Shown here one piece after another: positions 20,039 through 30,529 of a DNA stretch of 64,000 nt. The stretch covers positions 1-64,000 of the forward strand of contig JAPKBL010000009.1 in assembly GCA_028823415.1 (NCBI GenBank). The letters are read 5' to 3'. The notes beneath the pieces were generated by a model. It worked only from the letters and a program-made list of their open reading frames with translations, had not been told where the DNA came from and did no database searches. A program made the position numbers and the translations under genes. How positions within the stretch are numbered: position 1 is the first letter of the stretch; the number at the start of each line of letters is the position of its first letter. The stretch is from Mariniblastus sp. Lineage in GTDB: Bacteria > Planctomycetota > Planctomycetia > Pirellulales > Pirellulaceae.

Positions 20039-21379
20039 ATGGACACGAAAACAATCAGGTTGGAGTTCGTAATGGTTCGTAGTTTATTGTGCTTAGCATG
20101 CACACTTTCGATCGCTGGTTGTACCGATCAAGCTAAAGTCACGGCTTTACCGACGCCGCCGGCAGTGGAAACGACAACGCTCGCCAGCGTGGCCGAACCC
20201 GAGGAAACATCCCCAACCGAGGAAACCACCTCGCCTCCTCCCACCGCTCCACCGATGGACGAAGAAGCCCGGCAATCACAAGCGCAAAAAGATTACGATG
20301 CGCTGCAGGCCGAATTTCAACAAGCCGTTAAAAATCTGCGCGACGAAATCAAAAGTGTAGAATCCAAAGACGATCAAATTAGAATTTTGGCAACAAAAAA
20401 TCCATCAACGGAATACGGTAAACGATTCCTCGAACTCGCCAAATCCTATCCAGACACCAAGGCTTCGGTCAATGCAACCCTATTCGTTGTCGGGCAAACC
20501 ACAGGCGAACTTAAAAATGAGGCGATGGAATATTTACTGAATCGTTATTCAGATAAAGTCAAACTATCGAAAATTGCCGACTCACTCAAACAAGAAGTCC
20601 CGAGTCAGAACATTGAACAGTGGTTTGATCTGATGATTGAAAAATCAAAACCAGGGCCTGTGCAAGCAAGCATTATGCTGAGTTACTCGCAGTACATCGG
20701 TCAATTTCCTACGTTTCGAAAGACGATTGCACTTAATCCTCAAGTCGCCGAACGACTGCCGCCAGCCCAACTCGATTACATTAATTCTGAACGCTCCGAT
20801 GCGCAAAATCAAAGAACTGCTTCAATTTTGGAATCGGTTATCCAGCAATACGGCGACGTCAAATTTCAAGGCCGGGAAACGTTCGGCGAGAAAGCAGCGA
20901 GCGAACTCTTTGAGTTGACTCAATTACAAGTCGGCATGACCGTACCCGAAATTGAAGGCGAAGACCTTGATGGAATTCCGTTCAAACTCAGTGACTATCG
21001 TGGCAAAGTGGTCATGCTTGATTTCTGGGGACACTGGTGCCCCCCCTGTCGCGCCATGTACGGCCACGAACAAGAGCTAACTCAAGATCTTTCCGATCAA
21101 CCTTTCGTGCTGCTCGGGGTCAATAGTGACTCGAAAAAACAAACGGCAATTGATGCCGTTCGCAGTGAGAATTTGAGTTGGCGGCACTTTTGGAACGGGC
21201 CCCGAGGAACACGAGGACCTATTTCGAAGCAATGGAACGTTGAAGGCTGGCCTACCGTCTACCTGATCGATCAACACGGGGTGATCCGCTACAAAGAAGT
21301 GCTAGGCGATGATATTGACCGGGGCATTGAAACGCTCATGACAGAAATTCACCAGGAAATAAGCGCTGGCACTCGGTAA
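20039..21379 (+). CDS. TlpA-like thioredoxin-fold lipoprotein
   Basis: Lipobox LSIAGC; C-terminal redoxin FKLSDYRGKVVMLDFWGHWCPPCRAMYGHE, GWPTVYLIDQHGVI. Confidence 0.9.
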   Translation: MDTKTIRLEFVMVRSLLCLACTLSIAGCTDQAKVTALPTPPAVETTTLASVAEPEETSPTEETTSPPPTAPPMDEEARQSQAQKDYDALQAEFQQAVKNLRDEIKSVESKDDQIRILATKNPSTEYGKRFLELAKSYPDTKASVNATLFVVGQTTGELKNEAMEYLLNRYSDKVKLSKIADSLKQEVPSQNIEQWFDLMIEKSKPGPVQASIMLSYSQYIGQFPTFRKTIALNPQVAERLPPAQLDYINSERSDAQNQRTASILESVIQQYGDVKFQGRETFGEKAASELFELTQLQVGMTVPEIEGEDLDGIPFKLSDYRGKVVMLDFWGHWCPPCRAMYGHEQELTQDLSDQPFVLLGVNSDSKKQTAIDAVRSENLSWRHFWNGPRGTRGPISKQWNVEGWPTVYLIDQHGVIRYKEVLGDDIDRGIETLMTEIHQEISAGTR

Positions 21380-21424
21380 TCGCAAGGATTTCGAGAGTCC
21401 ACCTTAACGCCTTTTCGAACTCAG

Positions 21425-22834
21425 TTGCCGACCCAACTCATGATATTGAAACAATTCATCGCCATTTCATTGCTTTCAATCTGCTGGCCCGCGGTGTGGG
21501 AATTTGTCACAAGCGAAACGGCCTGCGTTTGCAGTCAAGATTTTGAAACCACCAAACAGCACAACTGGCATCAGTGGCGCGGGCCAGACGCAACCGGAGT
21601 TGCATCGACCGGAACCCCTCCAATCCGCTGGAACGATCAATCCAATATTCGCTGGAAATTCCCGATCGTCGGCGAAGGAAGTTCCACTCCGATTATCTGG
21701 AAAAATCAAGTATTCATCTTATCCGCCGTCGAAACCAATCGCCGCGATAACTCACTCGCGACCATCCATCCCGAAGCAAAAACAATCCCATCCAAGCAGG
21801 TTTTCGAATTTGTTGTTTGGAGCCTCGATCGGCGAAATGGGGACGTATTGTGGAAAAGAGTCGTTGCCGAATCTGTCCCCTTTGAGGGGCGACATCCGTC
21901 GACAACTTACGCGGCCGCATCTCCTACAACCGATGGAAAACGTTTATACGTTTCCTTCGGTTCCTACGGAATTTTTTGCCTAAGCCTGCAAGGGGATTTG
22001 ATTTGGAAGAAAGACCTCGGTCAGATGCGAACAAGGCGAGGATGGGGAGAGGCGGTGTCTCCGGTCCACCACAATGGCAAACTGGTGGTCATGTGGGATC
22101 AAGAAGATCAGTCTGAAATCTTCGTACTTAATGACAGTAATGGCTCGGTCATTTGGAAAAAACTCAGAGATGAACCAACGACCTGGGCGACACCGCTGAT
22201 CGCCACCATTGATGGCCAAACTCAATTAATTACCAATGGCACCAATGCCGTTCGCAGCTACGATCTTGAAAACGGGAATATAATCTGGGAAACCGCGGGA
22301 ACGACACTGAACGCGATCCCCTGCCCCGTGCGCTACAAAAATCACGTCATCTGCATGGGAGGCTATCAAGGAAACGACGCGTTTTCCATTGATCTCCGCT
22401 CAAAAGGAAAAATCAACGCTTCGGTCATCGGACCGCGGCAAGCGATTAAATGGCGTATTCAACAACATACGCCCTACGTCCCCTCTCCACTGATTACTGG
22501 GCACAGAGTCTATTTCACCAAATCGTTAAACGCGATCTTAAATTGCTTCAACGCCGAATCGGGAAAGCCAATTTTCAAGACCGCCAAGGGATACCCTCTG
22601 CCGATTCGTTTACCTCAGTTGAAGCAGATGTATGGCTCGCCAGTAGCCACCCAAGAGTATATCTTCCTCACATCAAGGGAAGGCACCACACTCGTCCTTA
22701 AGAACGCAGATCATTTTGAGATCATCGCGACTAACTCGCTTTCAGAGGAAATCGATGCTTCGCCTGCCATTGTCGGCAATCAGATATTTCTTCGCGGCAA
22801 AAGGAATTTGTATTGCATCGAAAATGCAAAATAA
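21425..22834 (+). CDS. PQQ-binding-like beta-propeller protein
   Basis: WHQWRGPDATGVA, VWSLDRRNGDVLWKRVV, SYDLENGNIIWETAG repeats. Confidence 0.9.
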   Translation: MPTQLMILKQFIAISLLSICWPAVWEFVTSETACVCSQDFETTKQHNWHQWRGPDATGVASTGTPPIRWNDQSNIRWKFPIVGEGSSTPIIWKNQVFILSAVETNRRDNSLATIHPEAKTIPSKQVFEFVVWSLDRRNGDVLWKRVVAESVPFEGRHPSTTYAAASPTTDGKRLYVSFGSYGIFCLSLQGDLIWKKDLGQMRTRRGWGEAVSPVHHNGKLVVMWDQEDQSEIFVLNDSNGSVIWKKLRDEPTTWATPLIATIDGQTQLITNGTNAVRSYDLENGNIIWETAGTTLNAIPCPVRYKNHVICMGGYQGNDAFSIDLRSKGKINASVIGPRQAIKWRIQQHTPYVPSPLITGHRVYFTKSLNAILNCFNAESGKPIFKTAKGYPLPIRLPQLKQMYGSPVATQEYIFLTSREGTTLVLKNADHFEIIATNSLSEEIDASPAIVGNQIFLRGKRNLYCIENAK

Positions 22835-22931
22835 AAAGCAAATCTCAACGACGGATCTAATTTTGATTCAGTTGAATCAGTGATCAAGCTGATTTATTGG
22901 AGATTTAAACCGCGGGTTGAGGCACAGAGGG

Positions 22932-24668
22932 TTATTTCTTGACCTCATTGATTCTAGCGATCTCTTTTCGCAAATTTTTCATTTGCTCTGGAACAATCAC
23001 GTTCAACCGGCACCGATCCAATCCAACGGGGCCTTTCTTAGCAACTAGCATTGGATACACCCTGCCAGTCTCCGGATTTTCTTTCTCTGAATAAAACCCA
23101 ATCCCGACGCTCACAATTCGAGAATCGCTTAGTTTGTCATTTGGCAACAAAAACGTTTCCACAAACAACTCCGAGGAATTCGCTTGATCGAACAAATTTT
23201 TCTCTGGGGGAAGCTGTCCCATCACTTTTCCATTTTCATCACATAAATGGAGAAATCGAGTTCGCTCCAAATCTTTCTGTTTCCTCCAAGCCAGACTCAA
23301 CCGGATCCCTGCGGGCATCGCCACCGCCTCTGCTCCCATCAATCGAATATGGTCCCCGAATTCTACATCGCGGTAGGGGGCGTGACTCGCCTCGATCACA
23401 TCGTTCGCCGAGGACATCGGCTGGTAGTTGAAATCGATGACCGACATGCAGCCAACAAGCAAGACCACACAGCTCCAAAATACCGGTGTCTTCAAACACC
23501 GCCACCATTCCATGGGAAAGGTCATCGCCGCTTTTTTAAACTGCCGACTGTAGAGACTGAGTAACGCATTTTTGGCTGGCATCTCCACTAACTTATAGAG
23601 CAGTGCAGCGATGCATATGGAGATAAGAATGACACACCCGGCAACCGCCAACGGTGAGTAATTGGCAAGTGACCAATCGTATTGCCTTTCAACCGCAATG
23701 ATCACGGTGTAGTGAATCATATAGAGGGCAAAACTAATCTCGCCCAAGAAGACTAATCCGCGACTGCCTAGCAATTTAGATAAGATCCCCTGAGATCTGG
23801 CAAATACGTAAATGACAATCGCAAAAACAAAAACCATCGCCGTGTACTGCACCCACAATGCCATCGCCGGCCCGCCCCACTCAGCGCGGTGAATCAATCC
23901 AACAATTCCATATTCTCGTAACACCCAAGAGAAACCTGGAATCAAACTTAGCGCCGCAATTTCAATTACCGAATCAACCGGCGACGAACGAAAACGCGGT
24001 GTCGCGCAATTAAAGAAAATAAACCCAACACCCATCCCCGTGCAAAATTCGGGAAGCCTCAAAAATGGATTCACATGACAAGCGCGCTCAAGATCGTAAT
24101 CGGCCCAGGCGGGCTGATTATCTAGAATCTGTATCCCCTTAACGGCGGCTAGGACAACTAACCAAAGTAGAATGTATTTAAACCAAAATTGTTTTTGCCC
24201 GCCAATCAAAAAGAACGGGAACATAAAATAAAAGAACATCTCGGTCGAAATGCTCCAAGACACGCCGTTAAAAGAAAAGACCCATTTGGAATCGGGAACC
24301 CAGCTCTGTAGCAGCGCTAAATTCACCGCCAACATTTCATAGTCGATGACGACCATTCCCACGACGTATATCGTCACCACTAGGCAGACTAAATGGAGAG
24401 GCCAGATTCGTGCCCAGCGTTTGAAATAGAACTTGGGAACCCGCGCGTAGGTTAGCTGGTCTTTGTAGACGTATGTCAGAATAAAACCCGACAGGACAAA
24501 AAAGAAGGAAACCGCCGCGCCTGCAACGACCGTCGAATACGCAGTCAGACCAAACCGCCCCAATCCGTCAAGATTGTGGTCAGTAACCAAGTGCCCAACA
24601 ACCACCGCCATCGCTGCAAAGAACCTCATTCCGGTCAACGCGCCTAAATGATTCTTTTCCGCGTTCAT
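22932..24668 (-). CDS. Acyltransferase 3 family protein (OafA/YrhL-like)
   Basis: LTGMRFFAAMAVVVGHL, AVSFFFVLSGFILTYVY, LGEISFALYMIHYTVII. Confidence 0.92.
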   Translation of the reverse strand: MNAEKNHLGALTGMRFFAAMAVVVGHLVTDHNLDGLGRFGLTAYSTVVAGAAVSFFFVLSGFILTYVYKDQLTYARVPKFYFKRWARIWPLHLVCLVVTIYVVGMVVIDYEMLAVNLALLQSWVPDSKWVFSFNGVSWSISTEMFFYFMFPFFLIGGQKQFWFKYILLWLVVLAAVKGIQILDNQPAWADYDLERACHVNPFLRLPEFCTGMGVGFIFFNCATPRFRSSPVDSVIEIAALSLIPGFSWVLREYGIVGLIHRAEWGGPAMALWVQYTAMVFVFAIVIYVFARSQGILSKLLGSRGLVFLGEISFALYMIHYTVIIAVERQYDWSLANYSPLAVAGCVILISICIAALLYKLVEMPAKNALLSLYSRQFKKAAMTFPMEWWRCLKTPVFWSCVVLLVGCMSVIDFNYQPMSSANDVIEASHAPYRDVEFGDHIRLMGAEAVAMPAGIRLSLAWRKQKDLERTRFLHLCDENGKVMGQLPPEKNLFDQANSSELFVETFLLPNDKLSDSRIVSVGIGFYSEKENPETGRVYPMLVAKKGPVGLDRCRLNVIVPEQMKNLRKEIARINEVKK

Positions 24669-24999
24669 CCATTCCCAATCTATCGTCCGTTGTTATTTGA
24701 AAAACTTCGAGATTGATCCTACTCATTTGCCGTGTTTCGACCAACACGATTCGAGGTAGGTTTTGCGTGCCTGCAGCACGAACCGCCCTGAAATAAACAA
24801 TCGGTCTACATTTCAAGCGAAAACCCTCCTTGGATCATCGAATTACAGTGAAAACCAAACAAATCGTGACTCAAACAAAAATCTGTTTTTTTTGTGGGAG
24901 TCGCGGCACAAGTGACCAAGTGTGTCGCAGCCTGCACGAATAATTAGATGTATGGGAAGTTGCTGCTGATCAACCATTGAATGCAAAGCACAGATCAAA

Positions 25000-25326
25000 A
25001 TGACCAAGCCTAGAAGAAAACCGAAAACGACGTATCACGCTTTTCTGGTCAAACCAGCGCCTGGATTCGTTCCGTCCAATTGGAAACAAACCCCAGACTA
25101 CTACAAAGTGCTCCAGTATCTTGGGCCAAAACATTTCAAAGGCCAGGCCGATGCATGGAGGTTCCTTCACAACCACGAAAAGCAAAATCACGCATCTATC
25201 GACGTCTGGGCAATCTACCTCGACGGCGCCACTGTGCAGACAGACGACACGACAACGCCCCCTTCGAATCCGGCACTACTGGCGCTAACACGTAACAACT
25301 TAACAGCCACGCCATCTCGCATCTGA
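25000..25326 (+). CDS. Hypothetical small protein
   Basis: 108 aa ORF with balanced composition; no family recognised. Confidence 0.5.
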   Translation: MTKPRRKPKTTYHAFLVKPAPGFVPSNWKQTPDYYKVLQYLGPKHFKGQADAWRFLHNHEKQNHASIDVWAIYLDGATVQTDDTTTPPSNPALLALTRNNLTATPSRI

Positions 25327-25413
25327 TCTCACCGGAGAGCTAATTCTATGGGAGGACTCAGAGACCGCGAGGAAGGCAAACTTAGACACAGTTAAAATTA
25401 ACCTGGATGGCTT

Positions 25414-26538
25414 TTAATCTTCTCTTGCTCGCGCCCCTTCATTCGGTTCTGAAACAGCCTTCGTCGACTCATCTTCTGAATCGCCGAGGAATCTTTCGTA
25501 AACCGAATTCAAGTCTTTGTACTGGTTGGGGTAGGCCATCTCGCCACCATTGTGTCCAACCAGTCCTGTGCAAATGGCCAGCAAGATCATTCCAAACTTC
25601 CAAGACACGCCGTCTTCTGGGTCACGCTTTCTGGCTGCCCTTGCGAACAAGGCCAAGAGAATCGAGAAAGTCGTAATAATAATTCCACCGGTTCGATGCC
25701 AAAAAACTTCTTGGGAGGTATCCAGGAAATCTTGCAACGAAGTGACGGCACCTCGATGCTCCATCGGGCTGTACCACCAACCGCTTAAACACGCCGCCAC
25801 AGCTCCAAAAGCACCAAGCCACAGGCAGTAGTAGGCACAATCACTCATCACGTAATTACCGCGCAAACTCAAGAATGCAAAAAACCCGGATGCCAACAGT
25901 AACCCGACGGGCAAATGAACGGCTGCCGGATGAAGCGAACCCGCCGCATTGTAAAGCTGCTGCGTTTGTTTCGCCGAATCGGTTGCCCCCTTTGTTTCTG
26001 TCTCATCCACCGCTTGCTCATCGCTAGTTGTGCCAACGCCACCGGCAAGATTGCCTTGCGTCTCCAAGGTGGGCTCTTCTCCAGGGTCAGTAGGCGGCAC
26101 TTCAGGCTCCGATACCGAAGTTGATTCGCTACTTAATACTAATTCAACATCATCGGGCCATGACGCGCCTTGATCAATCCACGCTCTTAAAATTTCAATC
26201 TGCGATTCGGTCAGTTTACTGTGTTCAGCTGGTGGCATGACTTCCTCGTCGTCATCAGAGATGATCAAGAGAAAAAGATCACTATCTTCGACACCATCGG
26301 AACCAATAAAATCGAGTGCATCATCCCGATCAGAAATACGAAAATCATTTTCCTCTCCGTCTTTTTCGATTTCACCATGACACGCTAGGCAATGGGATTC
26401 AAGAATCGGCTTCACTTGCTCTACGAAGTCAATTTCATTTTGCGCAGCCGCATTAGAAATCAGCGATAGTTGGATTACTCCAACCAACAACGCCGGAAAG
26501 ACTCGCATTAAAACAATAGATAAATTTTGCACAAACAT
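25414..26538 (-). CDS. Planctomycete-type cytochrome c / DUF2231-like membrane protein
   Basis: FVEQVKPILESHCLACHGEIEKDG heme motif; SLHPAAVHLPVGLLLASGFFAFLSL membrane domain. Confidence 0.85.
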   Translation of the reverse strand: MFVQNLSIVLMRVFPALLVGVIQLSLISNAAAQNEIDFVEQVKPILESHCLACHGEIEKDGEENDFRISDRDDALDFIGSDGVEDSDLFLLIISDDDEEVMPPAEHSKLTESQIEILRAWIDQGASWPDDVELVLSSESTSVSEPEVPPTDPGEEPTLETQGNLAGGVGTTSDEQAVDETETKGATDSAKQTQQLYNAAGSLHPAAVHLPVGLLLASGFFAFLSLRGNYVMSDCAYYCLWLGAFGAVAACLSGWWYSPMEHRGAVTSLQDFLDTSQEVFWHRTGGIIITTFSILLALFARAARKRDPEDGVSWKFGMILLAICTGLVGHNGGEMAYPNQYKDLNSVYERFLGDSEDESTKAVSEPNEGARARED

Positions 26539-26829
26539 GTCCTCTATACCAACTTAACAGTACCTAGTTCGCCGAAAACCACCGGCATCAAACCGCCGGC
26601 ATCAAGCCACGCAGCCAGGTTAATGATAGCCCATTCTTTTGATGATTGCACCGACCGAACCCTTCTAAGCCTGCAAGAAGTGACCGGCAGCACAATTCCA
26701 GCAAGTCGCAAGGCGAAAACTTGATCATTTTAATTTGAAAACGAAGCACGACCAAACACGAAAAAAAAATCAAATCAAATAAAGTCGGCAAGTGGCTGTT
26801 TATCGCGCACTTAGCCGCGACTTGGTTTA

Positions 26830-27150
26830 TTAAAGACTGATCGGCTCAACGACGGGTATCACTATAATTTTTCCATCTCCCAATCTTCCAGTTCGAGAAA
26901 CGGAAACGATCTGCTCGATGATGGAATCCACTTGCTCGTCTTGAACCCAAATTGAAATCTCAACCTTCGGTACAAATGCCAGCGAGTATTCATTTTCCCC
27001 GTATTGATCAAGATAATTCTTTTGGCGACCGTATCCCTTGACTTCTCGAATACTGATTTCCTCGACCTGATTATCGGCAATCGATGCAACCACCCGTTCG
27101 GCTAAAAACGGTTTCACAATGGCAACAATTTGTTTCATTTCAATTCCCAA
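26830..27150 (-). CDS. P-II family nitrogen-regulator-like protein
   Basis: MKQIVAIVKPF, EVKGYGRQKNYLDQYGENEYSLAFVPKVEISIWV, RTGRLGDGKIIVIPV. Confidence 0.9.
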   Translation of the reverse strand: MGIEMKQIVAIVKPFLAERVVASIADNQVEEISIREVKGYGRQKNYLDQYGENEYSLAFVPKVEISIWVQDEQVDSIIEQIVSVSRTGRLGDGKIIVIPVVEPISL

Positions 27151-27188
27151 TCAACCCGGACATGCAGGCGGCCAACATTTAGACAACT

Positions 27189-27905
27189 CTACTCAGGGCT
27201 CATTACACCGGCAAGCTTTACCGCCATCCATGTCCAATGCCGATCCGAGGTCGCCTTCACAGAATCCGGCTCAAACCCCAGCGAAGCCACAAGTTCGCGA
27301 ATCTCATCCAATGACAGTGCCGCATGCAGCGAATCCCTAAACAACTTTTGCGAGTATTCAGATTCTTTACCGGTATAAGCGACCACCAATTCTTCCAGCG
27401 TCTCTTTATCTTCCGGTCTCATCAAATCTCGAATGAATAAAAGGCCGTCCTCAGCAACGACTCTCACCATTTCTCGCAAACAACTTAGCGGTTGGGGAAT
27501 ATGATGAATGATGCTGTTGGAAATCACCACATCAAACGCACCGCGATCGTAACCCATTTTTTTTGCATCCACCTGAGCTAACGTGATCCGCTCAATCATT
27601 CCGCCAGCTTCGACGTTGTATCTCGCGAGCTCAAGCATGCTGACTGCCATATCAACGGCCATCACACGACATTCATGATCCTGCCGGCATAGTTCGATCG
27701 GAATTAGTGCCGTTCCAGTCCCCAGATCAAGCACATCACCCAAGTCAATTTCGCCGTCTGCGCCAACAGCGTTTTGATCCCTTGCAAACTGGAATAGCTC
27801 TTCAACAAAACGCTGGTTCACCACAGAGTGATCCATGTCGTTATATTCCTGGGCTTCCCTTTCGGAATCCATCACCTCTGGTTCAAGTATTCGATTTAAG
27901 CCCAT
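27189..27905 (-). CDS. Class I SAM-dependent methyltransferase
   Basis: GDVLDLGTGTALIPIELCRQ, VMAVDMAVSMLELAR, FDVVISNSIIHHIPQP. ORF opens at 27917 (TTG); ATG at 27905 preferred. Confidence 0.9.
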   Translation of the reverse strand: MGLNRILEPEVMDSEREAQEYNDMDHSVVNQRFVEELFQFARDQNAVGADGEIDLGDVLDLGTGTALIPIELCRQDHECRVMAVDMAVSMLELARYNVEAGGMIERITLAQVDAKKMGYDRGAFDVVISNSIIHHIPQPLSCLREMVRVVAEDGLLFIRDLMRPEDKETLEELVVAYTGKESEYSQKLFRDSLHAALSLDEIRELVASLGFEPDSVKATSDRHWTWMAVKLAGVMSPE

Positions 27906-27913
27906 GTTATTTC

Positions 27914-29551
27914 TCAAAATAGTTGTTCGTACTCTTCGTCCGTAGAAATTATTTTTGCTTTCCCAGACATTGCCACACCGAGACCAGCAATCAGTAACGC
28001 CATCAGAAGATAAGCTCCTGCGAATTCTAAAACGATCGATCGCTCGACAAGACTAAACTTTGCATCGGAGAATAATTCCCACGGCCAAAATACTTTGTCG
28101 CCTTGTAAAGGAGAGTGCATTAAACCGAACAGAGTGAATATACCCCCCAAAGACAAGAAGCCCGATGCCTTAAAGAAATCACGGTCGATAATTTTTGCCG
28201 TTGCCGACGCCCAAATCAAACTGGTTAAAATAAAACCTCCTGCCAACACACTCAGGTACAGCAAGAGCTTTTGAAGATCGTCAGGCAACGCGGGAATGTC
28301 CATAAAAGGAATAAACCTGCCGACGTAAATCATCACCAATTTTGCCGTGGCCGGAATGCACGCTATCGCCAGAGCTGCGTAATGGCGTCGAGGCGTGGCC
28401 TGGAAACTCTGGGCGGTAATCTCAAGACCAATGAAAACCAGAATAGGTAGAACCGCCGCCTTGGGAATCCAGACAAAAATCAAACCAAAATATCCAATCA
28501 GCCCGGCACCTCCAATAAACAGCGCGGTGGCCAACGTATAGGCCGCGCGACCTCCCATCGCTTTATACGCTGGATGGCCGATGTAAGGTGTGGTCTGAAC
28601 AACCCCTCCACAGAGCGCCGCGAGCATGGTGGCAATTGCCTCAATTCCAATCACGCGGCTCGTTTTAAAATCATCCCCCACCGCCGCAGCACTCTCTGCA
28701 CAGTCAATTCCTCCAATTACCGTCGCGATCGCGAAGGGAATGACGTAGCCAAGGTAGGGGCCGACCTTGGCGAAGGAACCTACCCATTCAAACGTAAATG
28801 CGGTCAACCACTCCTGTGGAAACCAAACTAAACCAAAACTCACTGGTTTCTCAACCAATTCGTATTGTACGGCTGTCCCAACACCGAGCAAAACGTAATA
28901 AACAAGACACCCCGCCAGAACAGCACCGAGTGCTCCGGGGATTTTGAAAGGCAATGCTTGCCGCGCGATCAAGGTCGCCAGCACGATAACCAATGAAGCA
29001 AAACCGACGAGTGGACTCGCCGCAAGCTCGGTCATCTGTGTAAACGCAATTAATAGAAGCGCGATGGCCGCGAGGGAACCAAGCAGCCCTGCCCTTGGAA
29101 AAATTCGATGTAGCCAATTACAACACGGGGCTAACGCGGCTTTGACAATCCCGGACACCATGATCGCACAAATTCCGATGTGCCAGGTCTGCATTGCTGC
29201 AGCCTGAGGGTCCAGCCCGTCAGAAAGTCCAGCGGTATAGGAGGGGCCCAACACCAACAAAACCATGCCAATACTGCTCGGAGTATCCAACCCCAATGGC
29301 ATTGCCGTCACGTTAGTTAATCCCGTTCGCCGCGCGTAAACAAATGCTAGCCCGAAAAATAAAAGATCACCGACAAGAACGCCGATCGCGGTTCCAGGAA
29401 CCATGTAAGCCAATGCAAAATCTACAGGAAACCCATAAATCCCGTGCAGCATGCTGACTAATAAAACTAAGCCAGCAATATTGTCTAACATCAAGCCAAA
29501 GAAGGCATTTACGTCACCAGCACGTGCCCACAAGTATTTATTTTCCGTCAT
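27914..29551 (-). CDS. NCS2/SulP-like multi-TM permease
   Basis: FGLMLDNIAGLVLLVSML, many TM helices, GGIDCAESAAAVGDDFKTSRVIGIEAIATMLAALCGGVVQTTPYIGHPAYKAMGGRAAYTL. Likely start MTENKYLW. Confidence 0.8.
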   Translation of the reverse strand: MTENKYLWARAGDVNAFFGLMLDNIAGLVLLVSMLHGIYGFPVDFALAYMVPGTAIGVLVGDLLFFGLAFVYARRTGLTNVTAMPLGLDTPSSIGMVLLVLGPSYTAGLSDGLDPQAAAMQTWHIGICAIMVSGIVKAALAPCCNWLHRIFPRAGLLGSLAAIALLLIAFTQMTELAASPLVGFASLVIVLATLIARQALPFKIPGALGAVLAGCLVYYVLLGVGTAVQYELVEKPVSFGLVWFPQEWLTAFTFEWVGSFAKVGPYLGYVIPFAIATVIGGIDCAESAAAVGDDFKTSRVIGIEAIATMLAALCGGVVQTTPYIGHPAYKAMGGRAAYTLATALFIGGAGLIGYFGLIFVWIPKAAVLPILVFIGLEITAQSFQATPRRHYAALAIACIPATAKLVMIYVGRFIPFMDIPALPDDLQKLLLYLSVLAGGFILTSLIWASATAKIIDRDFFKASGFLSLGGIFTLFGLMHSPLQGDKVFWPWELFSDAKFSLVERSIVLEFAGAYLLMALLIAGLGVAMSGKAKIISTDEEYEQLF

Positions 29552-29840
29552 TAAACGACTTTCGGCATGGGGTTTGCATAAATGTTTTATCGGCCAGCAC
29601 AATCAATGCTGTCACCGAATCAGGAGCACCCAGCATGCGAGTTTAAATTGGAAAAAAATCTCTGTCAAACGGGACCTAATGTGTCAGGTTGCTCCCCGAT
29701 ACACGTCATAGAGGGGAAGGCAGACGTTCGTGATATTTAAAAACACCCATTAAATAGGAGAGCATTGAGGAGAAAACGGTTGAAAACAGGGCTTTTTTTG
29801 CGAAGTCTGAACCAAACTCCATTAAAATGCGTAAACCATT

Positions 29841-30488
29841 ATGCAAGCTACAATGACCAAAGATGTTCATTTCACAGACCGACAATTCAAGGCAAAAATT
29901 GATCCAGTGACTGACGAGCAACTACTTCTCGAATACCGAAAAACCGGCGATCGGGAATTGTACGCACAGTTAGTCTATCGATATGAGCGTGAGTTGTTCA
30001 GCTACCTGCGTCGCTACTTAGGCAACGCTGAAATGGCAGAGGACGTATTTCAAGCAGCATTCTTGGCGGTTCATTTAAAATGTGAAACGTTTCAAGAAGG
30101 TCGACGCTTTCGTCCGTGGCTTTACACCATTGCGACCAACGCAGCCATCGATGCCCGCAGGCGAAACAAACGACACAGGACGGTCAGTTTGGATACACCC
30201 CGCGAGCAAGACAACGAGGACGTGGGTCGATTAGTCAATCTTTTGGAAAGTGGTGATCCAGATCCCTCTAGTGCTGCCGTCAGTGCCGAGCGGAATCGGC
30301 TTGTCCGAGAAACGCTCGACAAACTACCTGAATCCATGACGGCCGTGATTCACTTGGTTTACTATCAAGGAATGAAGTATCGCGAAGCAGCAGAGGTTTT
30401 AGACATTCCAGTTGGAACGGTAAAAAGCCGTCTAAATTCTGCGATCACCAAACTTACCGATGTGTGGAACACCAGCCAAGTCGATTAA
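29841..30488 (+). CDS. ECF-type RNA polymerase sigma factor
   Basis: Region 2 RRYLGNAEMAEDVFQAAFLAVHL; region 4 VIHLVYYQGMKYREAAEVLDIPVGTVKSRLNSAITKL. Confidence 0.95.
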   Translation: MQATMTKDVHFTDRQFKAKIDPVTDEQLLLEYRKTGDRELYAQLVYRYERELFSYLRRYLGNAEMAEDVFQAAFLAVHLKCETFQEGRRFRPWLYTIATNAAIDARRRNKRHRTVSLDTPREQDNEDVGRLVNLLESGDPDPSSAAVSAERNRLVRETLDKLPESMTAVIHLVYYQGMKYREAAEVLDIPVGTVKSRLNSAITKLTDVWNTSQVD

Positions 30489-30529
30489 ATGGATATCGTC
30501 GGGGCCGAAACAAATGAGACCTAATTAAA

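Noticed and set aside
21001-21060. Possible Sec at the TlpA-like CxxC
   Set aside because: The motif is WCPPC with ordinary TGC/TGT codons.
22864-22879. TGATTCA-gt-TGAATCA palindrome between convergent genes
   Set aside because: Short AT-rich palindrome without a T tail or second copy; could be chance.
25407-25831. Plus-strand ORFs antisense to the cytochrome gene
   Set aside because: Antisense shadow ORFs; composition is not protein-like.
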